Source: Costus lasius
Taxonomy: Eukaryota; Streptophyta; Magnoliopsida; Zingiberales; Costaceae
Length of the DNA: 64,000 nt
Direction of reading: 5' to 3'
Assembly: GCA_027563935.2 (NCBI GenBank)
Contig: CM050454.1
Span: 46,156,596 to 46,220,595, forward strand
In this document: positions 22,437-33,322 of the stretch, piece after piece
How positions within the stretch are numbered: position 1 is the first letter of the stretch
Layout of the letters: the number at the start of each line of letters is the position of its first letter
Made by a program: the position numbers and the translations under genes
Notes under the pieces: model-generated
Seen by the model: the letters and a program-made list of their open reading frames with translations, nothing else
Told to the model about the DNA's origin: nothing
Databases searched by the model: none

Positions 22437-23270
22437 TGTAATACCCCAGTTTAGTCCCATATTGAAAGTGATAGAAAATATTATATGGTATATAGGGCTT
22501 AGTGAGCTTACTATTATTAACTTGGGCTTAAGCATTTTAATAGATTGAGCCACGTTGCAAATTGGCTCACCAAGTTAATAAATAGTTTGCTTACTAAGCG
22601 GGTTGTAACAAATGGTATCATAGCAAAACTTAGTCATAAGCATGGTGAGAGGCCAATAGGAAAGGACTACCGAGGATGGTGGAGCCACCATTGGGCTGAT
22701 CTCACATGCTGCCGACTAAGGGATGGTGAGCTTGACAAGGACGTCAAGTCTTAAGTGAGGGAGATTGTAATACCCCAATTTAGTCCCCACATTGGAAGTG
22801 AGAGAAGAGATTATATGGTATATAAAGCTTAGTGGACTTGCTATTGTTAACTTGGGCTTAAGCATTTTAATAAATTGGGCCACGTTGCAAATTGGCTCAC
22901 CAAGTTAATAAATAGTTTGCTTACTAAGTGGGTCATAACAAATGGTATCAGAGCAAAAACTTAGTCCTAAGCATGGTGAGAGGCCAATTGGAAAGGGCTA
23001 CCGAGGATGGTGGAGCCGCCATTGGGCTGACCTCAGATGCTGCCGACTAAGGGATTGTGAGCTTGACGAGGACGTCAAGTCTTAAGTGGGGGAGATTGTA
23101 ATACCCCAGTTTAGTCCCATATTGAAAGTGATAGAAAATATTATATGGTATATAGGGCTTAGTGAGCTTACTATTATTAACTTGGGCTTAAGCATTTTAA
23201 TAGATTGAGCCACATTGCAAATTGGCTCACCAAGTTAATAAATAGTTTGCTTACTAAGCGGGTCGTAACA
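22437..23270 (+). repeat. TRIM array, plus-oriented half
   Basis: LTR, 155-bp internal (PBS altered to TGGTATCATAGC), LTR, 156-bp internal, LTR. It is separated from the minus half by only four bases (ATGT, 22433-22436). The first and third LTRs are of one subtype and the middle one of another. Confidence 0.85.
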
Positions 23271-23275
23271 ATATG
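23271..23275. repeat. Right TSD of TRIM array (ATATG)
   Basis: Direct match to 21571-21575. Confidence 0.8.
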
Positions 23276-23342
23276 TGACCACACTCCTGTGATAAATTAG
23301 ACTATAATCATCACACCCCTATGATTATAACAAATTGGGGGA

Positions 23343-24850
23343 TGTTGGGAAACCCCGGGGATATTTTACAATTTTTCATAGAGATTACAATTCAAGCACA
23401 GCGGAATAATATCCCCGAAACAGGCCAGTCCCAAAAACCCAGTGAAGATTGTCATGCGAGGGGGTCGACACGATGTGATAGAAAGTACCTAGAGCAAGTG
23501 GAGGCCGATGTTGAGGTAGGCGCCCAAGCGTTCGCCCTCTGCAGTCTCACACACACGGATTCCTCGAGCTCTCTTCTTCCACACCCGGTGCTAGCCTCGG
23601 GAAGAAGATCCATGTCTTAGGATAGTCCTCCAATCAACTTGCCCCCCCACCAAGGTGGGATGCGCCAAGGAGAATGAGGAGGAGAGGATGCAACACGCCT
23701 TCTTGCTCCTTTGCGCAAAGGAAGAGAAGGAGGAAGGAGGATTCGGCCTTGATGGAAGATGAAGAGCTCCAAGGTCTCAAAGCCGTCACCCCTCTTGTTC
23801 TACACGCCTCCAAGAATTAGTGCACCAAGAGGGGTCGGCTAGGATCCTTTAAATAGCAATGAGGGGCGGTTTAGGGGAGTTTGGCAAGTGGGGCGATTAG
23901 GGCATTAAACTAGGGATTTATTCAATTAAATAATTTGATTTAATCCCTCAACCATATGTGCCAATGACTTGCCTAAGCAAGAATTCAGCCATATGCGCCC
24001 AAATATTTCCTAAAGAGGCATAACTCTCTTGAATGTGCCAACACCAAGTGAATGCATCATGAAAGCTTGCCTGAATTGGTTTGGGCGAAAGTCCTAATCC
24101 AATTAGGACTATATTTATGTAAATAATCAGCCCCCACATGCCCATATCAAATTTTAGTTAATATCCTAAGTGATTAGATTGAATTATAATTCAAATCAAT
24201 CACTTGAAGATACCAAATATGCACTAGGCGCCAATCCTAGTTCCACTAGGATTCTTCCATGCGCCTATGCCATAAATTTCTCCCCATTATACCCTTTTCT
24301 CCTCTTATCTCTTCGTTACAACTTATTAGTAAGCCCCATTAAGTAATGGGCCTAGCCTAAGGTCTATTATGCATGTTAACCAAGCCATTGGATCCAATCC
24401 AACTTAACCCAAGGTCAAATGAGGCTAACCATGGTTAATTTGGTCAATATGGCAAAAATGGAAGTTAGCCCTAATAAATTTCTTCCATCTCATCAGGCCC
24501 ATTGGCGCTGATGAAATCTCCCAAATAGATCCGAGTTATCCAATAACACGATCATAAGGCTTCCCGATCAATACGAGAACTCGAGTATCAAGATGTGTGA
24601 CCCTATAGGTTCCTCTGACAGTGGCAGTGCTGACCTAAGGTCACTACAAGCAGTGAGTGGCACCTAACAGTGCATCGCTGCTACACAAGTCATTAGAATG
24701 GATATCGACATCGATATCCCCATCATCGCAACTAGGTACAGATATATTATAGTCCCTTTGCCAAACTGATATCTGATTGGACAAGTGTGTCATCACTTGT
24801 TTTCACCCAATCTCATGGTCATGACTAAATCAGGTTCTCACCTGGGTATG
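23343..24850 (-). repeat. LTR A, copia-type LTR of a second family, truncated
   Basis: Minus-oriented LTR whose U5 end (TGTTGGGAAACCCC on the plus strand) is at 23343. It is homologous to LTR B and, in layout, to the C1-C4 LTRs (shared GGGTCGCACA-like and CACCTGGGTATG words). It is cut at 24850 inside the GTATGGCCATAC palindrome by gypsy LTR b. Its missing part appears inverted as fragment C at 28546-28799. No gene is seen. Confidence 0.75.
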
Positions 24851-26053
24851 TGATGCAGCAGATGTAGAGGCCTTAATTTTCGTACTCTAAGGGGAACTTG
24901 ATGATGCTGCTGAAAGCGAGAGAGAGTCTTGAGACGATGGAGGTTGAAATGCATGCGGATGGGAAAGCCACGAGAAAACCGATGAGAACAGTGAGTAGAC
25001 GTTTCTTGAGCAATACCCAAACGCGCGGAGAAACAACGGTTCGATTACTAAGGAAACTACTCACCTTTACTCGTAGAGCCACTTTTTTCTTCAAGCAAGC
25101 GCGTGCAGTCAAAACCTTCACAATGCTACGAAGGCGACAATCCACAAGTCCAAGACCCAACGTCGGAAGCGCGGGAACTGAATGCGAGATCGTTTGAAAA
25201 GGACCCGGAGCCCAAGAAGGGTTCTTTGGGTGTTTTGATTGAAAGTAGTAAATGAGTAGAAAACAAGAACTAGGGAGCTCTAGGTGAGTTCCTCGGAGTT
25301 GGTGGACCTAGGCCTTGCGCGGGGAAGGCGACTACTACAACCGAACTGAAAACCACACAAGCCCTCAGCCCTCTCTTATAGATCAAGAGGGAATGAGGGT
25401 CACATGCATAACACATGAGGGTAGTTGGAGAAGCGAACTCGCTCTAACTACCTAAAAGAAGGTCAATATTCCTTCAAAACAAACTAAAGTAACATGCTAG
25501 CTAACTTATGTAGGGGAATATGCCAAGGGATGGGGCGCATGACCTGAGACATTTGGGCCGTTGAACGGGCCACCTTCGGTGGGCTACACCATTTATGAGC
25601 ATGCGACCACGAAGCAGCAGAAGCGGCTGATCGTGGGCTGATTCTGAAAATTAGTGGCGGTCTCTTGGGCCGAGTTGAGGACCCGGTTGTTGTATCGGTC
25701 GGTGGTGGCATCTGGTGGGGGTCCTCAAGGAAGAGTTGCCATAGGAACGGGCTGAATGGACTCTGAAGATGCGAGTGAAGCCTCGTTGATGGAGCAGATG
25801 GGGCAAGTTGTGGTGGATGAGGGGCTTACCACCCCCACAAAATGGTCCGGGGGGTGTGAATACCGTTACGAGCATCGAACAGGATGAAGAATGGCACCTT
25901 TAGACTTTCTGGGGCTGGTCACGGCCTGGCCATGTTTGCCGTCACGGGCGTGATGGAGTGGGGCTGGGTCGAACACGGCAGGAGGCACGGGGGTGTCCGG
26001 GGTGTTGTCTGTCGGCGAACTAGTCACAGCCTTGCCATGCTTTCCGTCACGAC
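24851..26053 (-). repeat. Gypsy LTR b, minus strand, interrupted by LTR B
   Basis: Read on the minus strand, it ends in CTGCATCA at 24851. U5 matches gypsy LTR c (for example 28150-28490) and the end of the G5 LTR. A TATA-like CTATAAGAG lies at about 25376-25384 (minus). CACGGCC-rich repeats lie at 25910-26050. It is cut at 26053 by LTR B. A GTGAGT donor-like site lies in U5 near 25065. Confidence 0.7.
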
Positions 26054-27850
26054 TGTTGGGAATCCCCGGGCTATAAGAAAACGAAAATAGCGGAAGCGAG
26101 CCCGAAACGAGATTCCTAATTCAACAAGGACCGACTTACGAAGAATACAAGGGATGTGATAGGGGCAATACCTTATCAAGCAACTTTTAGAAGCGGCCGA
26201 TGATGAAGACGCGCAATGGCCCGTCCTCTGCAATCGCGCACACATGGACTCCTCGAATCCTCTCCAATCTCCGTGCTGGTTGCTAGCCTCGGAAGATGAG
26301 ATCCATGCCTCTAGCCTTCTCGACTTGTGCCACTGCCAAGGAGAAGAAGGGATGTTGGCAACAAGGAGTGGGTAGCACTGCCACTTGTCCCAACCTTTGA
26401 TGCCGAAAAACTTTTATTGTTGTCACCTCCTAGACCCTCACGCCAAGGAGCAGAGGGGAGGCGACAACTAGAGACAAGAGAAGAGTCTGGTACAAAAGAA
26501 TCTCCCCGGTGGGCCTCTCTATTTATAATAGTGGAGCCAGACGCACACTGGTGATACTTCCCATGTGGGATAATGAGCATATGCGCCTACTCACAATTAC
26601 GCGTCATGGGTTCGAATCCTCGCATATACAATTAATTGTAAATGCGCCCAAGCATAGGCGCCTACTCACAATTAAGTATCATGGGTTCGAATCCCCGCAG
26701 ACGCAATTAATTGTAAATTGCGCCCAGGCTTATTAATTAGCCAAGAGAAAAATTCTCTTGCAAATTAATAATTTTATTTTATTCATGTGACTAAAGTGCC
26801 AAGCCCAAACTTGCACCCAGACCCTTGTTTGACTCATTTTGACAACATAGGTCAACAGAGGTTAAACGTGGTCCACTAGAGTCAACTAGTGGTCAAACAT
26901 GAACTAAAATAAAATATCATCCTCTCTATAAAAGTCTCAATGCATCAGTTCCCCAAAAGATCTGAATCACACAACGATTCGATCAGAAGCTAAACGATCA
27001 CTATGAGAACTCGAGTATCAAGGTGTGCGACCCTGTAGGTTCTTCAGACATTGGCAGTGATGACTAAATAATCACAAGCAATGAGTGACACCTAGCAGTA
27101 CATCATTGCTACCCAAGTCATCAGAATGGTGTCATCATCGACATTCCCTAAAACTGCGACAAAGTACAAGTGCAGCCTTGTCCTTTTGCCAACTGATGTC
27201 CAGATTGGGCAAGTGTGTCACACTTGTTAATCCCAATAATATGGCATGACTAAATCAGATTCTCACCTGGGTATGGCCATACACTTTCAGCCATCCATAT
27301 AGGGGCGCCATGGACAATCAAGCTTCCCCGTAAGGAAGGGGCAAATCCTCTATTGGCACATTGAATTTCTCATACGGCTTATGACATACCCAATGACAAC
27401 CATTAGGACTTCCCTTTTACGGCGAAGCGTTAGGTTGCATCAAAGTACATCAATCACTATATAGAGATATCAATGCCCTCAAGTCTAGGACAAGCACAAC
27501 TCTGTCACTGTGATATTCATCTTGTGACACTGAGATGAATCCTCACGGTGGGTCGATCCAGTATATCTCCCTTGATATACCCATATGCCTGTGTTAGCAA
27601 CCCGTGCTCAACCAGCGCATATACTAGTCTCAAGCGAATCATAGCTGTCCCATATCCACCATGATTCTCAACCAGGGATAAACACAGAGACTAGATAAAA
27701 TCTATCTCTTAGGGACATTGCATATGCAAATGTACATATGCGCAGATGTACAAACTTGCATGACAACGGCATTGCCAGGATAACTCATCTATCAACTAGA
27801 TGTGATACACATATCCCAATGGACCATCCTGAGGTCCTAGGGCATAAACA
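26054..27850 (-). repeat. LTR B, probable solo LTR of the second copia family
   Basis: Runs from TGTTGGGAATCCCC at 26054 to CATAAACA at 27850; in its own sense it starts TGTTTATGCCC. Neither PBS nor purine tract flanks it, so it looks like a solo LTR. The 5-bp flanks differ (ACGAC on the left, CTAAC on the right). The left flank is a minus gypsy LTR and the right flank a plus one, which points to a rearrangement through B. No gene is seen. Confidence 0.7.
26579..26728 (+). repeat. Tandem pair of about 75-bp tRNA-like segments in LTR B
   Basis: Two copies (from 26579 and 26653) share GCGCCTACTCACAATTA, ATGGGTTCGAATCC and CAATTAATTGTAAAT. GGGTTCGAATCC (26608-26619 and 26683-26694) is B-box-like. 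They do not fold as full tRNAs by eye. Confidence 0.6.
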
Positions 27851-28501
27851 CTAACGTGGTAGAGTGGCTCGAGTTCCGGCGAATTGATCACGGGTGAAGG
27901 CACAGGCATGCCGCAGGTCGTGTCTGTGTTCGCATTCAAGCTTGACCGTGTCACGGGCGTGCTCGTCTTCACGGCCTGGCCGTGCTGGGGTTGACCGGAA
28001 AAAATTAAGGTAGGGCCGTAATCTGATTTACGGACCATAATTCCGGGTCTGAATTCCACAGAATGTTGGTCCCAAATTACGGCAGGGCCATAATGAATAT
28101 TACGGGCCGTAATTTGGCGCTGAGAATCTAACCCTCCTTGGGCTCAGGGTCGTTTTCAAATGATCTAGCTTTCGGTTCTTGCGCTTCCGACGTTGGGCCT
28201 TGGACTTGTGGATTGTCGCCTTCGTAGCATCGTGAAGGTTCTGACCGCACGCGCTTGCTTGAAGAAAAAATTGGCTCTACTAGTAAAGGTGAGTGGTTTC
28301 CTTAGTAATCGAACCGTTGTTTCTCCGTGCGTTTGGGTATTGCTCAAGAAATGTCTATCTCTATTCTCATCGGTTTTCTTGCGGCTTTCCCGTCCGCATG
28401 CGTTTTAACCTCCCTCGTCTCAAGACCCTCTCTCGCTTTCAGCATCATCGTCTAGTTCACCTTAGAGTACGGATATTAAGGCCCCTACATCCGCTGTGTC
28501 A
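27851..28501 (+). repeat. Gypsy LTR c, 3' portion, plus strand
   Basis: R-U5 part of a gypsy LTR homologous to LTR b, ending CTGTGTCA at 28501 before a PBS-like site. Its upstream part has GGCCGTAA palindromes, for example ATTACGG-G-CCGTAAT near 28102-28116. A GTGAGT donor-like site lies near 28288. Confidence 0.65.
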
Positions 28502-28506
28502 ATTTT

Positions 28507-28518
28507 TGTTATCAGAGG
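28507..28518 (+). other. PBS-like site after gypsy LTR c
   Basis: TGTTATCAGAGG differs from the usual TGGTATCAGAGC by two bases, 5 nt after the LTR end. Confidence 0.5.
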
Positions 28519-28545
28519 GAGGTTGGAGCTAACTCTTGTCTGGCT

Positions 28546-28799
28546 CCGCCGATCTCTTCACAAGTGACAGAAGATTCATTGATCCCTTGACTTGTGGTCA
28601 TTGACTCTTCTATATGGTTAGGGACATGCTTTGATGCTACCTAACACCGTAGTTGGGAGGTTATAACGGTTGTCATTGAGTATGTCACGACCCATATGAG
28701 AAGATCAATGTACAGACAGAGGATTTGCCCCTTCCTAAGGGAAACTTGATATCCATGGAGCTCCTCTATGGTTCTATGACTGAAAGTGTATGGCCATAC
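28546..28799 (+). repeat. LTR C, fragment of the second copia LTR family
   Basis: Matches the inverse of about 27275-27500 in LTR B, including GGTTGTCATTG and AGAGGATTTGCCCCTTCC. It ends with GTATGGCCATAC at 28799. It supplies the part missing from LTR A, in the opposite orientation. The left limit is approximate. Confidence 0.65.
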
Positions 28800-29048
28800 T
28801 GACGGAGCCATAGACACACTTGAGGATGACCCAATTCCTCTAGATGACACTTGGAGAGACTTCCCAGGGCCTAAGGTGGACACGCAGCAAATTTCGATCC
28901 AAAAGGCCATCTACCGCCCTCAACATGGCTAGGCCGTGACGGTGGACACGGCCATGACGAGCCCACAGACCACCTGCACAGCCATTCCTCCAGCCGTGTC
29001 TGACTCCGCAAGACCCAGCCAATCCAGACACAGCCAGGCCGTGATCGA
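28800..29048 (+). repeat. Gypsy LTR d, U3 start, plus strand
   Basis: Starts TGACGGAGCC directly after CATAC (28795-28799), like the TGTAGACGGAGC start of the G5 LTR. It contains GGCCGTGA repeats and is truncated where G3 RT sequence begins. The right limit is approximate. Confidence 0.6.
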
Positions 29049-30350
29049 GAGCATGGCCATCCTTCGTCTTGAAGGCCGTCTTCCACTCGTCGCCCTCGCG
29101 TATGCGAACCTGGTGGTAGCCGCTCCGGAGGTCAAGCTTGCTGAACCAACACGCATCGGAGATAAGGTCAAGCATGTCATCCAAGCACGGAATGGGAAAC
29201 TGGTACTTAATTGTGATGCGATTGATTACGCGGCAATCAATTCACATCTGCCAAGAATCATCCTTCTTAGGGGTAAGAAGGGCTGGAACAGCGCAGGGGC
29301 TAAGGCTCTCTCGGATGAAGCCTTTGGCAAGGAGGTCGTCAACCTGTCATTTGAGCTCAGTGTGCTCGGTGGGATTAAGACGGTGATGGGGCAGGTTGGG
29401 CAAAGATGCCTGGGGACGAGATCGATGACATGCTGGATGTCACGGTCCGGAGGAAGGCCAACGGGAAGATCGACTGGGGTGATGTCGGCGAACTCAACCA
29501 AAAGAGCGACAACCTCCGTAGGCAAAGGAGGCAGCGGAGGAGGGAGATCGCGGGACACTTCGCACACCATGAGAGCATAGACCACCTTGGTCTCATGGGC
29601 CTTATGGATGAGGAAACTCGATCGGACCAAGGCGGCTGCCTTAGGTGTAGGTTGGGTAGGCAGAGCGGGGGTGATGAGACCTTTGGACGTGGAGGCCCGC
29701 AACTCCTTGGGTTGAGCCGGGGTCAAACAGATCTTACGTCCTCCGTGCTGGAAGACATAAGTGTTGGAATAGCCATAATGTATGACGTCGCGGTGATAGA
29801 GCCAAGGCCGACCGAGGAGGACATGGGCGACATCCATGGAGATAACATCGCACCACACCTTCTCGGTATAGTCATCGAAATAGATGGGAATCTGGCAGTG
29901 GTGGGTGATGGGAAGGCTAGATGCGTCGACCCATGCAATCGAGTAAGGCCGAGGGTGCGGCTCGAGTGGGAGCCCAAAACGGGTGACCGCTGTCCGAGAG
30001 ATGACGTTGAGGCTACTACCTCCATTGATCACAATCTTGCACGAGTGCCCATTACACTTGATGTAAGTGTAAAAGATGCTCGTGCACTTCCAATCTTCGG
30101 ACGGAGGGGGGCTATAGACAAGGGTGCAGCGGACCACCGCCATGGTAGGATGCGGGCTCGACTCCTCGTCGGAGTAGCACTGTGGTCCGACCTCTTGGGT
30201 CGAGGGGGGGGTGCATGGGAGGCGATGGGCTGAGGACACGGGGCACGCGGGGCGGCCGCGATATGGAGGGAGTGACGCGGGCAATCCCGGTTGAAGTGAT
30301 CGGGTTGCCCACAATGATGGCAAGGACCAGGTGGAACGGTGGAGATGGGC
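29049..30350 (-). pseudogene. pol: G3 gypsy remnant: Gag knuckle, protease, start of RT
   Basis: Read from 30350 on the minus strand, a CCHC knuckle (CHHCGQPDHFNRDC, about 30320-30279) is followed, after a one-base frame change in a C run near 30207, by protease. Its active-site motif reads INGGSS, with Asn in place of the expected Asp, then VLLGRPWLYHRDV. The RT start ([16 protein letters not shown]) is near 29130. Another frameshift lies near 29410. RT is cut at about 29049 by LTR d sequence. Gag continues to the right of the G2 insertion at 44939. Confidence 0.85.
30346..30350. repeat. Left TSD of G2 (TGGGC)
   Basis: TGGGC precedes 30351 and recurs at 44934-44938. Confidence 0.8.
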
Positions 30351-32337
30351 TGTCGCGCCCCGGCGGAAGCCGGCTATTTCTAGCTCAGGGTTCCCCAGGG
30401 AGTAACAATATTGATAGGAACCAGAGAACTACAATAATCCAATATCATTTATTTAATAAACAATCCAATCTTAACATCTACAGTTTTATAACACGATATC
30501 TAAATACAACTATCCAAATTATCAACTGAATAAAATACAAAAGGCAACTATCTCAACTCGGGCTGGTATCTGCTATCTACTCTATCCCTCCCAAAAGCTA
30601 ACTCTGTACCTGGAAGAGAAACAAAGGGAGTTAGCAAAAATGCTAAGTAGGAATCAACAAACATGGTGAGGGAATCAAATAACAGGATAATACAATAACT
30701 GAAACAACGATATACAATTAATATAAGAATGTCGTGCAAATCATCAAGCTGGCCAACAGATCTCACTTAAGAGCCGCACTCATTTTGAGAGTGTTTTCCA
30801 CTGTTGCTCATGCAATGGAACGACTGTCCTAAACAGCCCGGAGTGTTGCGTCCAACACTGACATCCGTAGTATTGTCCTCAAGACAACTGGCGGTGCCGT
30901 ACCGGCATCTCAGATAGTCCGATGCGCGTCGGAACTATAACTCAGATAAACAGGCCACTGGAGAATAAATCATCCAGGTCAGAGGTCAATATATATCATG
31001 ACTTTATCATCACAGATTTACAGCGGTTCCACATACTTATACGTCAATATCTCAGATACACAATTGTTCAACCAGGCTCATAAGCCAATAAATCAAATAT
31101 CTCAACACAGTTTCTTTTATCGTGCATACAGAAATAGAATATGACCAATGAACAAGATAAATGAGGTCAACTGAATTACAGAAACAATACAAGCAGACGA
31201 AGCAATTAGATATCAGTGTCAATCAATTCTATCATATGCATCATGTATCAAACAAAAGGGATTAAGCAGCAAATCCTATATTTCTTGACACTGTAAGAAA
31301 GGAGTAGGGTGAGATTCCTACCTCAAACGCTGATATCCTGAATCCTTTTGAAATCAATAATTGTTTATCAAATGATGCAAGCCGATTAATGGATCAACCA
31401 CTTTGAAACATTAATTTGTACATGAACTCTATCATTAAACATTCTAATTTGAAAACCAAAACTACTAACATGTAGAACATAACCCTAAACCTAGAGAACC
31501 AGTCTCAGATCATATGAACCAGACCTAAAGCCTACTGAATCGAACACAATTGTACTGAACCGATCAAATTCACCCTGAACCAAGTTAAACCGAGACTTAT
31601 AACTAAAATTACACAAAATATAAAACTCATATAAAGCTATACAGACTACCATTAGATAGGAAATTTCATTACCTTTCCAACGGCTACCTGAACCGGCCCG
31701 GATTCAATCGAATCAGGGTCGAACCGGTCGAAATTCAAGTACTGACCCAAACTGGAATTGAACCGCTCGGTCCGGTTCAATTCAATTTCAAAACTCCGCG
31801 ACCAGTTTATTTATAAATAAACCGCTGCCCAAATCCAAATTTTGGACCGAACCGTAGTTCGCCCGCGCCGCTCAAACGCCGCCGTGCAAGGCTGCCGGAC
31901 TTGCGTCTGCTGCTTGCGCCGGCGAGCTCTCGAGGGCGCGTCGAAGATCGGATCGCCGCCAAACTTCGCCAGTAGACTCCGGACGACGAGGTGAGGTTCT
32001 ACGACCAGCTTCGGCGAGTTTTTGACCCACGGTCGAAGCATCCAAAGCGACAGAAGGTATCGACGGTGGCGTCGCCGCCGTCGATACACAAAACATACCC
32101 AAACCCAAACGGAACTTCACTAAAACTTCATAGAAGCCTACATACCTTGCTACGACGATGTATCATAGCCCAGAACATAGAGATCGTCGTCGATGGAGGC
32201 GCTGGATGGTTGGAACACGAGGCGGCGCCGCTCAAACTCCGACGACGAGTTTGAGCGCAATTTCTCCTTCCCGGCGGCGCTCCGAGGGGTGAAGATGTTC
32301 AATGGTTCAAATCCCATCAACGAGAGCAGAAGCCCCA

Positions 32338-32345
32338 TTATATAG
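32338..32345 (-). promoter_or_regulatory. Putative TATA box of G2 3' LTR
   Basis: Minus-strand CTATATAA, followed by GGGGCTTCTGCTCTCG, a plausible promoter-start region. Confidence 0.5.
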
Positions 32346-32492
32346 AGGCAAAACGCGTTCCAAACGGCGAGAACGCGGCGGCGACCAAATCGCCGCAAAG
32401 ATCAGGGAAGACGACGAGTTCGCTCGTCGCCCTAATTAAATTCAAAACTCAAATAAATAAAAACCGCAGCGTTTTAATATTAAAACGCGAAT

Positions 32493-32556
32493 TAGCCCGA
32501 TGGTTAGGCGACGGCGATTAGTTACGCGCGACGCGGGTTCGATCCCCTACGAGCGC
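32493..32556 (+). other. tRNA-like segment antisense to G2 LTR
   Basis: TAGCCCGATGGTTAGGC (32493-32509) resembles a tRNA D-arm/A box. GGTTCGATCCC (32536-32546) is a good B box at tRNA-like spacing. The acceptor ends do not pair clearly, so it is probably a tRNA-derived (SINE-like) piece rather than a working tRNA gene. Confidence 0.5.
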
Positions 32557-32688
32557 AAAAATCAAATTTTTATAAAAATCAAATTTTAAACTTTTTTTAA
32601 AATTCCAAAAAATTCTAGAAAAATCATAAAAATCCAAAATAAATTTCTAAATTTCTAAAATTAAATTTATAAAATTAAGGTTATAACA

Positions 32689-32702
32689 TTATCCACCCCT
32701 TA
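32689..32702 (-). other. G2 polypurine tract
   Basis: On the minus strand, TTAAGGGGTGGATAA runs directly into the LTR start. Confidence 0.75.
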
Positions 32703-32800
32703 AAAAGAATTTGGTCCTCCAAATTCAGAGTACACAAAAATAATAGCATAACTATGAAAACTAAGAATTACACCAAGTCCGGAGTCTCCTCTTGAGTTTC

Positions 32801-33322
32801 CTATTGAGTCTGCTGAGTCACTGCATAAACTCTTGCTGGAGCTGTAGATTGCTGCTGAAATCCTCTCTGTGGCATCTGATTAACTTGACCAGCTCTATCC
32901 TGATAAGTCCTTGGTCTAGAGCTCTGCTGATAACTTTGTTGTGGGGGTTGAAATCCTCTTCGTGGGCAATCTACTTTATAATGACCCCAACCTTTGCAAT
33001 AGTTGCACTGAATCTCATTGGAAGGGCATACATTAGCCAAATGTCCTTCTTGATTACACTTAAAGCATTTTCTCACAGACCCTGCTGAATTAAAGCTTGG
33101 CGCATATGGAGAATGTACAGGTCTCTTATGGCTATTAAATACTGCTCTTGATCTTTTCCCTCTATTATCATAGGTTTCTGTCTCTACTGATCTAGTTGTC
33201 TGGCTTACTTTTCTCTTTTCTGCTAACTCTTGTACCTCTTCAATTTGTTTTTCTTTAGCCACATCTATTAAAGAAGCCTCTATCCTAAATGCTGTATTTA
33301 CCACTGCTTGAAAACTATCTAA
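32801..33322 (-). pseudogene. gag: G2 gag, C-terminal part with two CCHC knuckles
   Basis: Continues the G2 gag beyond the G1 insertion. Two zinc knuckles (CFKCNQEGHLANVC and CNYCKGWGHYKVDC) lie near 33070-32960, typical of plant gypsy Gag. It ends at a stop at 32801 after ARVYAVTQQ, the point where protease would normally follow. Excising G1 and one TSD copy joins it in frame to 43809-44126. Confidence 0.88.
33318..33322. repeat. Left TSD of G1 (TCTAA)
   Basis: TCTAA directly before the 5' LTR; identical copy at 43804-43808. Confidence 0.9.

Larger units (their letters stand above)
21576..23270. mobile_element. Compound inverted TRIM (miniature LTR retroelement) array
   Basis: Six LTRs of 174-175 bp (plus-sense start TGTAATACCCC, end GTAACA) alternate with non-coding internal segments of 155-177 bp. 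Minus-oriented LTRs are at 21576-21750, 21928-22101 and 22258-22432. Plus-oriented LTRs are at 22437-22610, 22766-22940 and 23097-23270. Each internal segment has a PBS (TGGTATCAGAGC or near) at one end and a purine tract (AAGTGGGGGAGAT or near) at the other. The whole array is flanked by one direct 5-bp duplication, ATATG (21571-21575 and 23271-23275). No protein is encoded, so it would depend on enzymes from other elements. I see no 5S-like sequence, so I do not call it Cassandra. Confidence 0.88.
30351..32688 (-). repeat. G2 3' LTR (2,338 bp)
   Basis: In its own sense it starts TGTTATAACC at 32688 and ends GGGGCGCGACA at 30351. It is preceded by a purine tract and followed by the TSD. It holds a TATA-like box at 32338-32345 (minus). 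No gene is seen; small frames at 31811-32254 lie in its GC-rich R/U5 part. Confidence 0.75.

Noticed and set aside
21576..23270. Cassandra TRIM identity
   Set aside because: I see no 5S rRNA-like promoter or body in the LTRs, so only the general TRIM class is supported.
23331..23342. Purine tract AAATTGGGGGA as the 3' end of a plus-strand element with LTR A
   Set aside because: LTR A is in minus orientation by homology to LTR B and the C1-C4 LTRs, so the tract is probably target sequence.
31811..32400. GC-rich open frames in both strands, at first sight a host gene exon
   Set aside because: They lie inside the 2.3-kb LTR of G2 around its TATA box, with no domain and no splice structure.
32493..32556. 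A functional tRNA gene
   Set aside because: A and B boxes are present but the acceptor and anticodon stems do not pair convincingly.
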